Below are positions 1 to 6,141 of a DNA stretch of 6,149 nucleotides, piece by piece. The notes under the pieces are model-generated. The model searched no databases. It saw only the letters and a list, made by a program, of their open reading frames with translations, and had not been told where the DNA came from. Made by a program: the position numbers and the translations under genes. Position 1 is the stretch's first letter. Each line of letters starts with the position of its first letter. This stretch comes from Syntrophomonadaceae bacterium (GTDB lineage: Bacteria > Bacillota > Dethiobacteria > PWVN01): contig SLHK01000130.1 of NCBI GenBank assembly GCA_007136165.1, forward strand, positions 1 to 6,149. The letters run 5' to 3'.

Positions 1-1107
1 ATTGTAGACGCCTTTACCGACCCTTTGATTTCTGTGTGGAGCGACGGGTTTCGCTCTCCCTACGGGCGAAGGATCCCCTTTATTGCCGCCGGGGCCCTGC
101 CCACTGTGCTGGCCTTCATTTTTATCTGGTACCCCCCCGTCCCGGGCCCCGCCGTCCTTAACACCGTCTATCTCATGGCCATGCTGGGGTTGATGTTTTT
201 AGGGCTGACGGTCATTACCTGCCCCTTTCTGGCCCTGATGCCGGAGATTGCCACCACTCCCGGTGAAAGGATGCGGGCGGCAGAGGGCATCGCCCTGGCC
301 CACATCGCCGCCGTGGCCACCGCCATGCTGGGAGCCGCCTTTTTTATCGAAGAGTTCGGCTTTCAAGCCATGGCCATCTTTGCCGGCACTGTGGCCCTTG
401 TTTCCTTTTTAAGCCCCGTCCTGACGGTGCGGGAGGCGCCCCGGGACAGCAGCAGAGAACCCTTTTCCTTCCGGGAGTCCCTCCTCTTGACCTTGAAGAA
501 CCGGGTTTTTCTGCCCTACATTCTATCCCTTCCCTTTTTCTGGTTCGGGTTCAACTTTGTCCTAATGGGCATTCCCTATATCACCACGGTCCAGATAGGC
601 CTCAGCGAATCCATGGTGGGCATCGCCCTGGTCCTGGCCATGCTGGTGGCCCTGGCCAGCTTCCCCCTGGTGCGCCGCCTTTCCCTTGTCAAGGGCAAAA
701 AATATACCTTCAGCGTCACCATGCTCTGCTCCTCCCTTCTCCTCATGGGCATGGCCAGCGTGGGCTCCTGGCCGGGGTTCATCCCCGTGGCCGTTCAGGG
801 CATGGCTTTTATCGCCGCTGCCGGCATCCCCCTGGCGGGCCTCTTTATCCTCCCCAATGCCCTGCTGGCCGACATTACCGACGAGGATGAAAGGAATACG
901 GGACAGCGGAGGGAGGCTGTCTACTACGGGATGCAGGGCCTGGTTATGAAGGGGACCATCGGACTGTCGGCTTTGGTCCTGGGCCTGCAGTTGGAGGCCT
1001 TCGGCTACTCGGCCGACAGCTACCTGGGCATCCTCCTCATCGGCCCCGTGGCTGGCCTCTGCCTCCTGGCCGGCCTGGCCATCTTCCGCCGCTACCCCCT
1101 CGCCTAA
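1..1107 (+). CDS. MFS transporter of the GPH (sugar:cation symporter-like) type, 5'-truncated by the window
   Basis: This is an integral membrane secondary transporter; the substrate cannot be told from sequence. The reading frame is open from base 1, so the gene starts upstream, and the ATG at 25 is internal because it would remove conserved sequence. The first visible residues, IVDAFTDPLISVWSDGF, followed by RSPYGRRIPF, match the loop 2-3 signature of the GPH/MFS_2 group (DxxxDPLxxxxSDxxxSxxGRRxPF). About ten hydrophobic segments follow over 368 codons. A cytoplasmic central loop (VREAPRDSSREP) separates the two halves. Late in the protein, ADITDEDERNTGQRREAVYYG resembles the conserved acidic/RRE loop of GPH transporters. 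Roughly 50-70 N-terminal residues are missing from view. The stop codon TAA is at 1105-1107, converging on the next gene. A family outside GPH, such as an SLC45-like MFS group, cannot be excluded. Confidence 0.85.
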   Translation: MVDAFTDPLISVWSDGFRSPYGRRIPFIAAGALPTVLAFIFIWYPPVPGPAVLNTVYLMAMLGLMFLGLTVITCPFLALMPEIATTPGERMRAAEGIALAHIAAVATAMLGAAFFIEEFGFQAMAIFAGTVALVSFLSPVLTVREAPRDSSREPFSFRESLLLTLKNRVFLPYILSLPFFWFGFNFVLMGIPYITTVQIGLSESMVGIALVLAMLVALASFPLVRRLSLVKGKKYTFSVTMLCSSLLLMGMASVGSWPGFIPVAVQGMAFIAAAGIPLAGLFILPNALLADITDEDERNTGQRREAVYYGMQGLVMKGTIGLSALVLGLQLEAFGYSADSYLGILLIGPVAGLCLLAGLAIFRRYPLA

Positions 1108-1133
1108 GTCCTTGTCTTGGGGTCGCCCCCGTT

Positions 1134-2072
1134 TCACCTGTATCCATATGGAGGATAAGGGGGTGGTTTAAGGGCCACTACCTGATAGGGTGTTTCCTTA
1201 AGGGCCTTGAGCAGGTCATTAAGAATTTCCGGCTCCAGGTCTTTGGCTGCTGCCAGAAACAGGGGTATGCCGGGGACAGAAATGTCTTCCTCCTGGCCCG
1301 CAAAGGCCCCGGCGGGGATGCGGGCTGCCTCCGCAAAGGGCAGGGCTTCCTTCCATGCCTCTTCCTGCCGGGAGGTAAAGGAGATGACTGCTATTTCTTG
1401 GCTTCCATCCCCTCCGGCAAAGGGAGACAGGTAAAAGGCGGCATCCAGTTCATCCTCTTCAAGGGAGCGTAAGGCTTCCCTTTCCCTCAGGTAGTACAGG
1501 CGGGCGGAGTCGGGGCCAAATTCAAAGGCCTCCAGGAGACGGCGGGCCAGAATCTGGGTCCGGCTGCCGCCCTGCCCCACGGAAATAGTTTTTCCTTCCA
1601 AGCCGGCGGCATCCACCAGGGAACCGTCCTGACGGCCCAGGATAAAGAGGGGCTCCAGTTCCAGCAGGGCCAGAAAGGATATATCTCCTTTGGCAGGAGC
1701 ATGAGCGAACATTTCTGTTCCTTTTCCGGCATAGTAGACCAGGTCGGCGCTTATAAGGGCCAGCTGGCCCTTGCCCTCCGCCAGGAGGCGCAGGTTGGCC
1801 TCGGGCCCGGCGGAAAGCCTGGGAACCACGGAAATTGTTTCGCTCCTGGCATTGATCCGCTCTGCCACTTCCTGGCCCAGGGAAGCATAGCGGCTGCCGC
1901 TGCCCCCGGACAGGAGGGAGAGGGTGGTTTTTTCCTCCGGGGGTTCGGGCTCCTGCCGGCAGCCCGCCAAAAGGGGGACAAGGGCGCAGATATAAAGAAG
2001 GAGAAGGGCTGAGATAAGAAGAAGGGGAAGGGGCGGGGTCACAAGCAAGAAGCGCTGTTCTGTCTTCGGCAC
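1134..2072 (-). CDS. TAXI-family TRAP-type solute-binding lipoprotein
   Basis: Predicted extracytoplasmic lipoprotein that binds a small solute for TRAP-type uptake. The start is GTG at 2072, with a strong ribosome binding site (GGAGGTGAT, plus-strand 2078-2086) 5-8 nt upstream. The N-terminus has a hydrophobic stretch (about residues 10-36) ending in a lipobox, LLAGC, so Cys38 is the likely lipidated residue. The mature part shows TAXI-type landmarks in order: SGGSGSRYASLGQEVAERIN (55-74), the GPEANLRLLAEGKGQLALIS stretch (about 89-108) followed by ADLVYYAGKG, LEGKTISVGQGGSRTQILA (158-176), and LEEDELDAAFYLSPF (204-218). At 312 residues it is a usual length. No TRAP membrane subunit (fused 4TM-12TM) lies beside it: its 3' side faces the convergent transporter and its 5' side is the divergent intergenic region. 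The tail, KPPPYPPYGYR, is unusually rich in proline and tyrosine. Another type II periplasmic-binding protein is possible but less likely. The ligand is unknown. Confidence 0.8.
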   Translation of the reverse strand: MPKTEQRFLLVTPPLPLLLISALLLLYICALVPLLAGCRQEPEPPEEKTTLSLLSGGSGSRYASLGQEVAERINARSETISVVPRLSAGPEANLRLLAEGKGQLALISADLVYYAGKGTEMFAHAPAKGDISFLALLELEPLFILGRQDGSLVDAAGLEGKTISVGQGGSRTQILARRLLEAFEFGPDSARLYYLREREALRSLEEDELDAAFYLSPFAGGDGSQEIAVISFTSRQEEAWKEALPFAEAARIPAGAFAGQEEDISVPGIPLFLAAAKDLEPEILNDLLKALKETPYQVVALKPPPYPPYGYR

Positions 2073-2106
2073 TTCAAATCACCTCCCTGTATCCTTGGGC
2101 ACCGGC

Positions 2107-2139
2107 AGACAAAATTCCTGCCGGAAGGCAAAAAAATAC
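2107..2139. repeat. 33-bp direct repeat, copy 1
   Basis: Perfect 33-bp match to 2179-2211, with a period of 72 bp and 39 bp of unrelated sequence between. The unit begins AGACAAAATTCC, has a core TTCCTGCCGGAAGGCA (2115-2130), and ends in a run of seven or more A before TAC. This copy lies about 35 bp upstream of the TAXI gene start, so it may fall in that gene's 5' leader or promoter. The A-run follows the hairpin on the plus strand, so it is not a Rho-independent terminator in either direction. Confidence 0.9.
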
Positions 2140-2178
2140 TTGGGCCGGCATGGGGGTCGGGCACCCTTGAGAGCGCAG

Positions 2179-2211
2179 AGACAAAATTCCTGCCGGAAGG
2201 CAAAAAAATAC
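2179..2211. repeat. 33-bp direct repeat, copy 2
   Basis: Identical over all 33 bases to 2107-2139, with the match breaking at both edges (C versus G before, T versus A after). The 16-bp palindrome begins four bases downstream. No convincing third copy is found 72 bp to either side. Confidence 0.9.
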
Positions 2212-2215
2212 AGGA

Positions 2216-2231
2216 CATTTCCCGGGAAATG
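2216..2231. promoter_or_regulatory. Perfect 16-bp palindrome, possible operator
   Basis: CATTTCCCGGGAAATG is a perfect inverted repeat without a spacer, centred at 2223/2224. It lies in the divergent region, about 145 bp upstream of the TAXI start and 147 bp upstream of the CapA start, nearly at the midpoint. Its symmetry and place suit a dimeric regulator acting on both genes. This is inference; no known operator is recognised. Confidence 0.4.
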
Positions 2232-2264
2232 GAGAAAATAAGTAGGGGGAAGCGAAGTCTCAGA

Positions 2265-2280
2265 CGGGATATTCCCGGGA
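2265..2280. promoter_or_regulatory. Second TTCCCGGGA dyad, possible operator copy
   Basis: Two overlapping inverted repeats: CGGGA-TAT-TCCCG (2265-2277) and TCCCGGGA (2273-2280). The nine bases TTCCCGGGA (2272-2280) are shared with the palindrome at 2216-2231, and the centres are 53 bp apart, close to five helical turns. This may be a second, weaker site for the same regulator. Confidence 0.3.
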
Positions 2281-2292
2281 GCAGCAAATCTT

Positions 2293-2318
2293 TTAACCCA
2301 GCCCCGGGGCCTGGTTAA
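2293..2318. promoter_or_regulatory. 26-bp imperfect dyad with TTAACC/GGTTAA arms
   Basis: Outer arms TTAACC (2293-2298) and GGTTAA (2313-2318) flank a GC-rich inner palindrome, GCCCCGGGGC (2301-2310). It lies 59 bp upstream of the CapA start codon. It can form a strong hairpin with small bulges, but no T-run follows on either strand, so an operator or leader structure fits better than a terminator. The function is unknown. Confidence 0.35.
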
Positions 2319-2377
2319 TGCCGGTGTTCCCTGCCCATCAGACAGATATCCTTTAAATTTTCCCACCAGGAGGAGAC

Positions 2378-3748
2378 ATGAAAACAGCCGCAAAGCTATT
2401 TATCGCCCTAATGAGTTTGGTGCTGCTGACCTTTTGGCTGCCCCGGGCTTTTCTGCCGGAGCAGGGCGACCTGCCTCCCCAATCCCTGGAGTTCGTGGGC
2501 TTTTTCCCCCAGGGGGAAGGGGTGGACATAGAAACCCTCATTACCCTGGAGCTGGCGGACCTTCCCGACCCCGAGACCCTGGAGGGCCGCTTCAGCATCT
2601 ACCCGGAGATTCCGGGGCGCCTGGAGGTGGAGGGTGAAAAAGTACATTTTATACCCAGCATACCCCTGGATTACCACACCCGCTACCTGGTTACCGTTTC
2701 GGAGGGGGTCCGCTGCCTGTTAGGCGGAGTTCTGGAGGAGGCAGTAACCCTGGAGTTCACCACCCGGCCCCGGCCCCCCTTGAAGATTTATGCCGTGGGC
2801 GATATCATGCTGGATCAGCTGACAAAGCAAAGGCTTACGGAATACGACCCCGCCTACCCCTTTGCCCGGGTGGGGGACATTCTCAGGCAGGGGGATGTGG
2901 TCTTTGGCAACCTGGAATCCCCCATCTCCCAGAGGGGAAAGGCCTTGCCCGGGAAGCGGTACACCTTCCGGGCCCTTCCCTTTTCCGCCGCCGGCCTCAT
3001 AGACGGTGGGGTGAACCTGGTGTCCCTGGCCAACAACCACATCATGGATTACGGGCCCGAAGCCCTGGAAGATACCCTGGATATCCTGGATGAACACGGG
3101 ATTTACCACGCCGGGGCCGGCCGGAATCTGGACCAGGCCCATGCCGGCGCCATACTGGAGACAGCAGGCTACAGGGTGGGCCTTCTGGCCTATACCGACG
3201 ACTTTGCCGTTCCCGCCTCCTTTCGCCCTATCTGGGGGGCTGCCCCCGACGCCCCCGGCGCCGCCCTCATCCATGACCGGGACAGGATCGAGGCAGATAT
3301 CCGCCGGCTGCGCCCGGAGGTGGACCTGCTTCTGGTCTCATTTCACTGGGGAATCGAATACACCTACAGGATTACCGCCCAGCAGCAGGAGTTGGGCCGC
3401 CTGGCCATTGACGCGGGGGCGGACATGATTCTGGGGCACCACCCCCACGTCCCCCAGGGGGTGGAGATTTACCGGGGAAAGCCTATAGTATACAGTCTGG
3501 GAAATTTTATCTTCTACCCCTTTATTAACCCCAAGACCCACGATACCCTGATCCTGGAGGCCGACTTCCACCAGGGCGAGTTTACCTCTGTCGCCCTTCT
3601 GCCCGTCAGGGGCGGGGACAGCCAGCCCTACCTTCCGGAAGGCCGGGAGGCGGAGGACCTGGCTTCCCTCCTGGGGAAGCTTCTGGCGGAGTTTGATACC
3701 CCCTATGCCTTCCGGGATGGAAAAATCCAACTGCAGCTTGAAAGGTAG
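2378..3748 (+). CDS. CapA-like metallophosphatase-fold protein with N-terminal Ig-like domain
   Basis: Resembles CapA (PGA_cap family), a calcineurin-like phosphoesterase-superfamily protein named for poly-gamma-glutamate capsule synthesis; the chemistry of most members is not settled. Residues 5-26 form one hydrophobic helix after a basic start, so the protein is a membrane-anchored or secreted extracellular protein. Residues about 36-130 look like a bacterial Ig-like (Big_5/SbsA-like) domain, with a beta-rich pattern ending LEFTTRPRP. The catalytic-type domain follows, with AVGDIML (D142), FGNLESPIS (N178, E180), SLANNHIMDYG (N219, N220, H221), HWGIEY (H323), the GADMILGHHPHVPQG motif (H354, H355, H357) and YSLGNFIF (N376). 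All expected CapA motifs are present, at 456 residues. The ATG is preceded by AGGAGG (2368-2373). No capB or capC is visible, so a real capsule role is uncertain. A second phosphoesterase gene follows 26 bp later. Confidence 0.88.
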   Translation: MKTAAKLFIALMSLVLLTFWLPRAFLPEQGDLPPQSLEFVGFFPQGEGVDIETLITLELADLPDPETLEGRFSIYPEIPGRLEVEGEKVHFIPSIPLDYHTRYLVTVSEGVRCLLGGVLEEAVTLEFTTRPRPPLKIYAVGDIMLDQLTKQRLTEYDPAYPFARVGDILRQGDVVFGNLESPISQRGKALPGKRYTFRALPFSAAGLIDGGVNLVSLANNHIMDYGPEALEDTLDILDEHGIYHAGAGRNLDQAHAGAILETAGYRVGLLAYTDDFAVPASFRPIWGAAPDAPGAALIHDRDRIEADIRRLRPEVDLLLVSFHWGIEYTYRITAQQQELGRLAIDAGADMILGHHPHVPQGVEIYRGKPIVYSLGNFIFYPFINPKTHDTLILEADFHQGEFTSVALLPVRGGDSQPYLPEGREAEDLASLLGKLLAEFDTPYAFRDGKIQLQLER

Positions 3749-3756
3749 AGAGCTCA

Positions 3757-3765
3757 GGGAGGGAG
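3757..3765 (+). promoter_or_regulatory. Ribosome binding site favouring the GTG start at 3775
   Basis: A purine run, GGGAGGGAG, lies directly before a TTG (3766) and 9-12 nt before a GTG (3775). The TTG leaves almost no spacer, so GTG is the more likely start. TTG would add three residues only. Confidence 0.5.
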
Positions 3766-3774
3766 TTGGCAGGT

Positions 3775-4308
3775 GTGGAAAATAGAGTAAAAATTGGTGT
3801 GCTTTCCGATACCCATATACCCAGCAGGGCCCGGTCCCTCCCCCGGGAGATCTTTGAAATCTTTAAGGGTGTGGATGTGATCCTGCATGCCGGCGACCTG
3901 GCCCGGGAAGATGTCCTCCTGGACCTCATGGAACTGGCTCCCGTGGAAGCGGTGGCGGGGAATATGGACCCTCCCCACCTGGAGAGGCGCCTGGGGGAGC
4001 GAAAGCTGCTGGAGTTTGAGGGGGTGCGGGTAGGCCTTATTCACGGCCATGGGCCCAGGGCAACTACCATGGAAAGGGCTTACCGGGCTTTTTCTGCAGA
4101 AAAGCCCCACTGCGTCGTTTTTGGCCACAGCCACATGCCCTGTAACACTATATATGGGGGAGTTCTCCTCTTTAACCCCGGTTCCCCCACCGATAAAAGG
4201 CGGGAGGAGTATCCCTCCTGCGGCATTTTAACGATCTCCGGGGGGAAGGTCTCGGGGGAGATAATCCTACTCAAAAAGAAAAAGCGTTTCAACCCTTTTC
4301 AACGCTAG
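3775..4308 (+). CDS. YfcE/MJ0936-family metallophosphoesterase
   Basis: A small cytoplasmic calcineurin-like phosphoesterase (Metallophos_2, COG0622). Family members hydrolyse phosphodiesters in vitro with a two-metal centre (often Mn2+), and physiological substrates are mostly unknown. With the GTG start the protein has 177 residues, a normal length. The metal-binding motifs are complete and in order: GVLSDTHIP (D12, H14), LHAGDL (D41), VAGNMDPP (N63, D65), IHGHGP (H90, H92) and VVFGHSHMPC (H118, H120). The family hallmark NPGSPTDKR follows. There is no signal peptide or membrane segment. The C-terminus is basic (KKKKRFNPFQR). An upstream TTG at 3766 is an alternative start. The gene follows CapA by 26 bp on the same strand, so co-transcription is plausible, but a shared pathway is not shown. 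Confidence 0.88.
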   Translation: MENRVKIGVLSDTHIPSRARSLPREIFEIFKGVDVILHAGDLAREDVLLDLMELAPVEAVAGNMDPPHLERRLGERKLLEFEGVRVGLIHGHGPRATTMERAYRAFSAEKPHCVVFGHSHMPCNTIYGGVLLFNPGSPTDKRREEYPSCGILTISGGKVSGEIILLKKKKRFNPFQR

Positions 4309-4345
4309 GGCCTGCCGTCAGGAAGATGAGAAGATACTATGGTTG

Positions 4346-4351
4346 AGGAGG
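4346..4351 (+). promoter_or_regulatory. Ribosome binding site that fixes the start of the corrinoid activator at 4357
   Basis: A consensus AGGAGG lies 5 nt before the ATG at 4357. It falls inside the longer reading frame that starts at ATG 4339, which has only a poor upstream site. The shorter protein begins MVKVTFMPQ, directly with the first strand of the ferredoxin-like domain. Confidence 0.75.
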
Positions 4352-4356
4352 AAGTT

Positions 4357-6141
4357 ATGGTTAAAGTAACGTTTATGCCCCAGAAAATAACAGCCCATTA
4401 TCCGCCGGGCACAAAGATTTCCGCCGCCGCGGAAGCGGCGGGCCTTCCCCTGGACCTGGTCTGCGGGGGGCGGGGCCGCTGCGGTAAATGCACCGTCCTG
4501 GTGGAAGAAGAGGGCCGGGAAGCCCGGGAGGTTTTGGCCTGCCAGGAAGAACTGACAGCCCATGCCTCCGTCCATATCCCTGCCCGGCTTTTAAAAAAAG
4601 ATGCAGTCATTCTGACAGGGGGCACCCTGGGCAGGGTGAGGCTGGATCCGGTGCTAAAAAAAGTTTTTCTGCCGGCGGCAAAGCTAAAAGAATATGAAAG
4701 TGACGGGGACTTCGAGCGCCTGAAGCTGGCCCTGGAAATCCACGGGCTGACACCGCCTTCTCTGCAGGCCCTGCGCTCTCTCTCCGCCCGCCTCCGGAGC
4801 CGCCGGGGGGCCACTGCAGTTATCTTTCAGGATACCCTGGCTTCCCTGGAGGAAGGCGATACCACCGGGGATTTTTACGGCCTGGCCGTAGATATCGGCA
4901 CCACCACCGTGGCGGCCTACCTGTACGACCTGAGCACCGGGTCCCAGGTTTCCGTGGCCTCCGCCTTGAACAGGCAGAACACCGTGGGGGCCGACGTCAT
5001 GTCCCGCATCGATGCGGCCATGACGGAAGAGGGGCTCTCCAGGCTCCACGGCCTCATCATGGAGACCCTGGAAGGGGTTCTGCAGGAAGCCGCCGGAGAA
5101 GCGGGCATTTCCCCCGGGCAGGTCTACCTGGTGACCCTGGTGGGGAACTCCACCATGCAGCATCTCTTCTGCCGGCTCTCCCCTTATTACCTGGGGCGCA
5201 GCCCTTTTACCTCCACCATACTGCATAAACTGACCCTGCCGGCAGCGGAACTGCCCCTGTCCCTGAATCCCGCCGGGTACGTCGTTTTCCTGCCCCTCAT
5301 CGGGGGGTTCGTGGGAGCCGATACCACCGGGGTCCTTTTAGCCTCAAAGGTGAGGAATTCCAAGAAGCTGCGCATGGTCATAGATATCGGTACCAACGGG
5401 GAGATTGTCCTGGGAAACCGGGACAGGCTTTTGGCCTGCTCCACCGCCGCCGGCCCCGCCCTGGAAGGGGCAGGGATAACCTTTGGCATGCGGGGCACCG
5501 ACGGGGCCATCGAAGACCTGTACATTGCATCCGATGAGGTATTTCTAAAAATCATAGGCCGCCAGAAAGCTGCCGGCATCTGCGGTTCCGGCCTGGTGGC
5601 GTGCCTGGCGGAGATGCTCCGGGTGGGCATGGTCAAACCTAACGGGCGCCTGTTAAGCAGGGAAGAGTTTCTGGCGGCGGGAGGCAGCCCGAAACTGGCC
5701 TCAAGCCTCGAAGAGGTGGAGGAGCAGCGGGTCTTCCGGCTGACTTCCGCCGGAAAGGGCATCTATATTTCCCAGGGGGATATCAGGGCGGTCCAGCTGG
5801 CCAAGGGAGCCATCTCCACAGGGGTGAACATTCTTATGGAAGAATTGGACATTTCCGGGGATGATGTGGCGGAGATCCTGCTGGCGGGGGCCTTCGGCAA
5901 TTATATCGACGTGGGCAAGGGGCAGGCCATGGGCCTCATCCCCGATTTGCCCCGGGTACCCGTGCGGCCTGTGGGGAACGCTGCCGGCGCCGGCGCCCAG
6001 AAAGCCCTCCTTTCCCGGGAGAGCCTGAGGGAGGCAGACCGCATCACCGCCGCCGTTCGCCATGTGGAACTGGCCGGCCATCCCAAGTTCCAGGACCGCT
6101 TTATTGCTGCCCTTTCCTTTCCCGATAAGGAGCCTAGCTGA
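4357..6141 (+). CDS. [2Fe-2S]/ASKHA ATP-dependent corrinoid-activating protein (RACo/RamA-like, DUF4445)
   Basis: Family members reactivate corrinoid methyl carriers in the cytoplasm: the [2Fe-2S] cluster passes an electron to oxidised cob(II)amide and ATP drives the uphill reduction to cob(I)amide. RACo does this for the CoFeSP of the acetyl-CoA pathway, and relatives serve methyltransferase systems. Here 594 residues carry a plant-type ferredoxin domain at the N-terminus with Cys36, Cys42, Cys45 and Cys62 (C-x5-C-x2-C-x16-C, in VCGGRGRCGKC and LACQEE). A linker and middle region follow to about residue 170. The ASKHA domain has AVDIGTTTVAAYLYD (D179), LVGNSTMQHLF (N264), IGGFVGADTTG, a second phosphate-type motif VIDIGTNGEIVLGN (D343), GICGSGLV (409-415) and the LLAGAFGNYID motif (from residue 508). 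All parts look intact. The start at 4357 was chosen for its ribosome binding site. No corrinoid protein or methyltransferase is in the window, so the client is unknown. The gene ends 8 bp before the window edge. Confidence 0.9.
   Translation: MVKVTFMPQKITAHYPPGTKISAAAEAAGLPLDLVCGGRGRCGKCTVLVEEEGREAREVLACQEELTAHASVHIPARLLKKDAVILTGGTLGRVRLDPVLKKVFLPAAKLKEYESDGDFERLKLALEIHGLTPPSLQALRSLSARLRSRRGATAVIFQDTLASLEEGDTTGDFYGLAVDIGTTTVAAYLYDLSTGSQVSVASALNRQNTVGADVMSRIDAAMTEEGLSRLHGLIMETLEGVLQEAAGEAGISPGQVYLVTLVGNSTMQHLFCRLSPYYLGRSPFTSTILHKLTLPAAELPLSLNPAGYVVFLPLIGGFVGADTTGVLLASKVRNSKKLRMVIDIGTNGEIVLGNRDRLLACSTAAGPALEGAGITFGMRGTDGAIEDLYIASDEVFLKIIGRQKAAGICGSGLVACLAEMLRVGMVKPNGRLLSREEFLAAGGSPKLASSLEEVEEQRVFRLTSAGKGIYISQGDIRAVQLAKGAISTGVNILMEELDISGDDVAEILLAGAFGNYIDVGKGQAMGLIPDLPRVPVRPVGNAAGAGAQKALLSRESLREADRITAAVRHVELAGHPKFQDRFIAALSFPDKEPS

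Larger units (their letters stand above)
2073..2377. other. Divergent intergenic region rich in repeats and dyads
   Basis: These 305 bp separate the minus-strand TAXI gene from the plus-strand CapA gene and must hold the promoters of both. They contain two perfect 33-bp direct repeats, a 16-bp palindrome (2216-2231), a related dyad (2265-2280) and a 26-bp imperfect dyad (2293-2318). I found no convincing -35/-10 pair on either strand. A weak minus-strand TATTTT hexamer occurs at the edge of each direct repeat. The reading frames across this region look spurious. Confidence 0.75.

Noticed and set aside
1119..1129. GGGG-TCG-CCCC hairpin between the convergent stop codons as a bidirectional terminator
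   Set aside because: Only four base pairs, and just a short TTT after it on the plus strand; too weak to call.
562..1137. Long minus-strand reading frame opposite the MFS transporter
   Set aside because: The His/Gly/Gln/Asp-rich composition is typical of the antisense of a GC-rich membrane protein gene, and the plus-strand frame has clear transporter motifs.
1361..1380. Near match to the repeat core (TTCCTGCCGGGAGGTAAA) inside the TAXI gene
   Set aside because: It lies in conserved-frame coding sequence, lacks the flanking parts of the 33-bp unit, and is probably chance similarity.
2107..2211. Minimal CRISPR (two 33-bp repeats, one 39-bp spacer)
   Set aside because: Only two repeats, a long A-run in the repeat, no further units on either side, and no cas genes in the window.
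2229..2318. Small plus-strand ORF of 29 codons, starting MEKISRGKRS
   Set aside because: No usable ribosome binding site before the ATG. Its ends fall in the 16-bp palindrome and the 26-bp dyad, which explain the sequence better.
2079..2393. Minus-strand reading frame encoding a duplicated YFFAFRQEFCL segment
   Set aside because: The duplicated peptide arises because the 33-bp DNA repeats are 72 bp (24 codons) apart and so share a frame. The frame overlaps the capA start and its ribosome binding site, and has no recognisable domain.
4283..4306. AGCGTT...AACGCT inverted repeat at the end of the phosphoesterase gene, with a GTTTCAAC start like some CRISPR repeats
   Set aside because: Six-base arms with a 12-base loop and no T-run, wholly within coding sequence, and no second copy.
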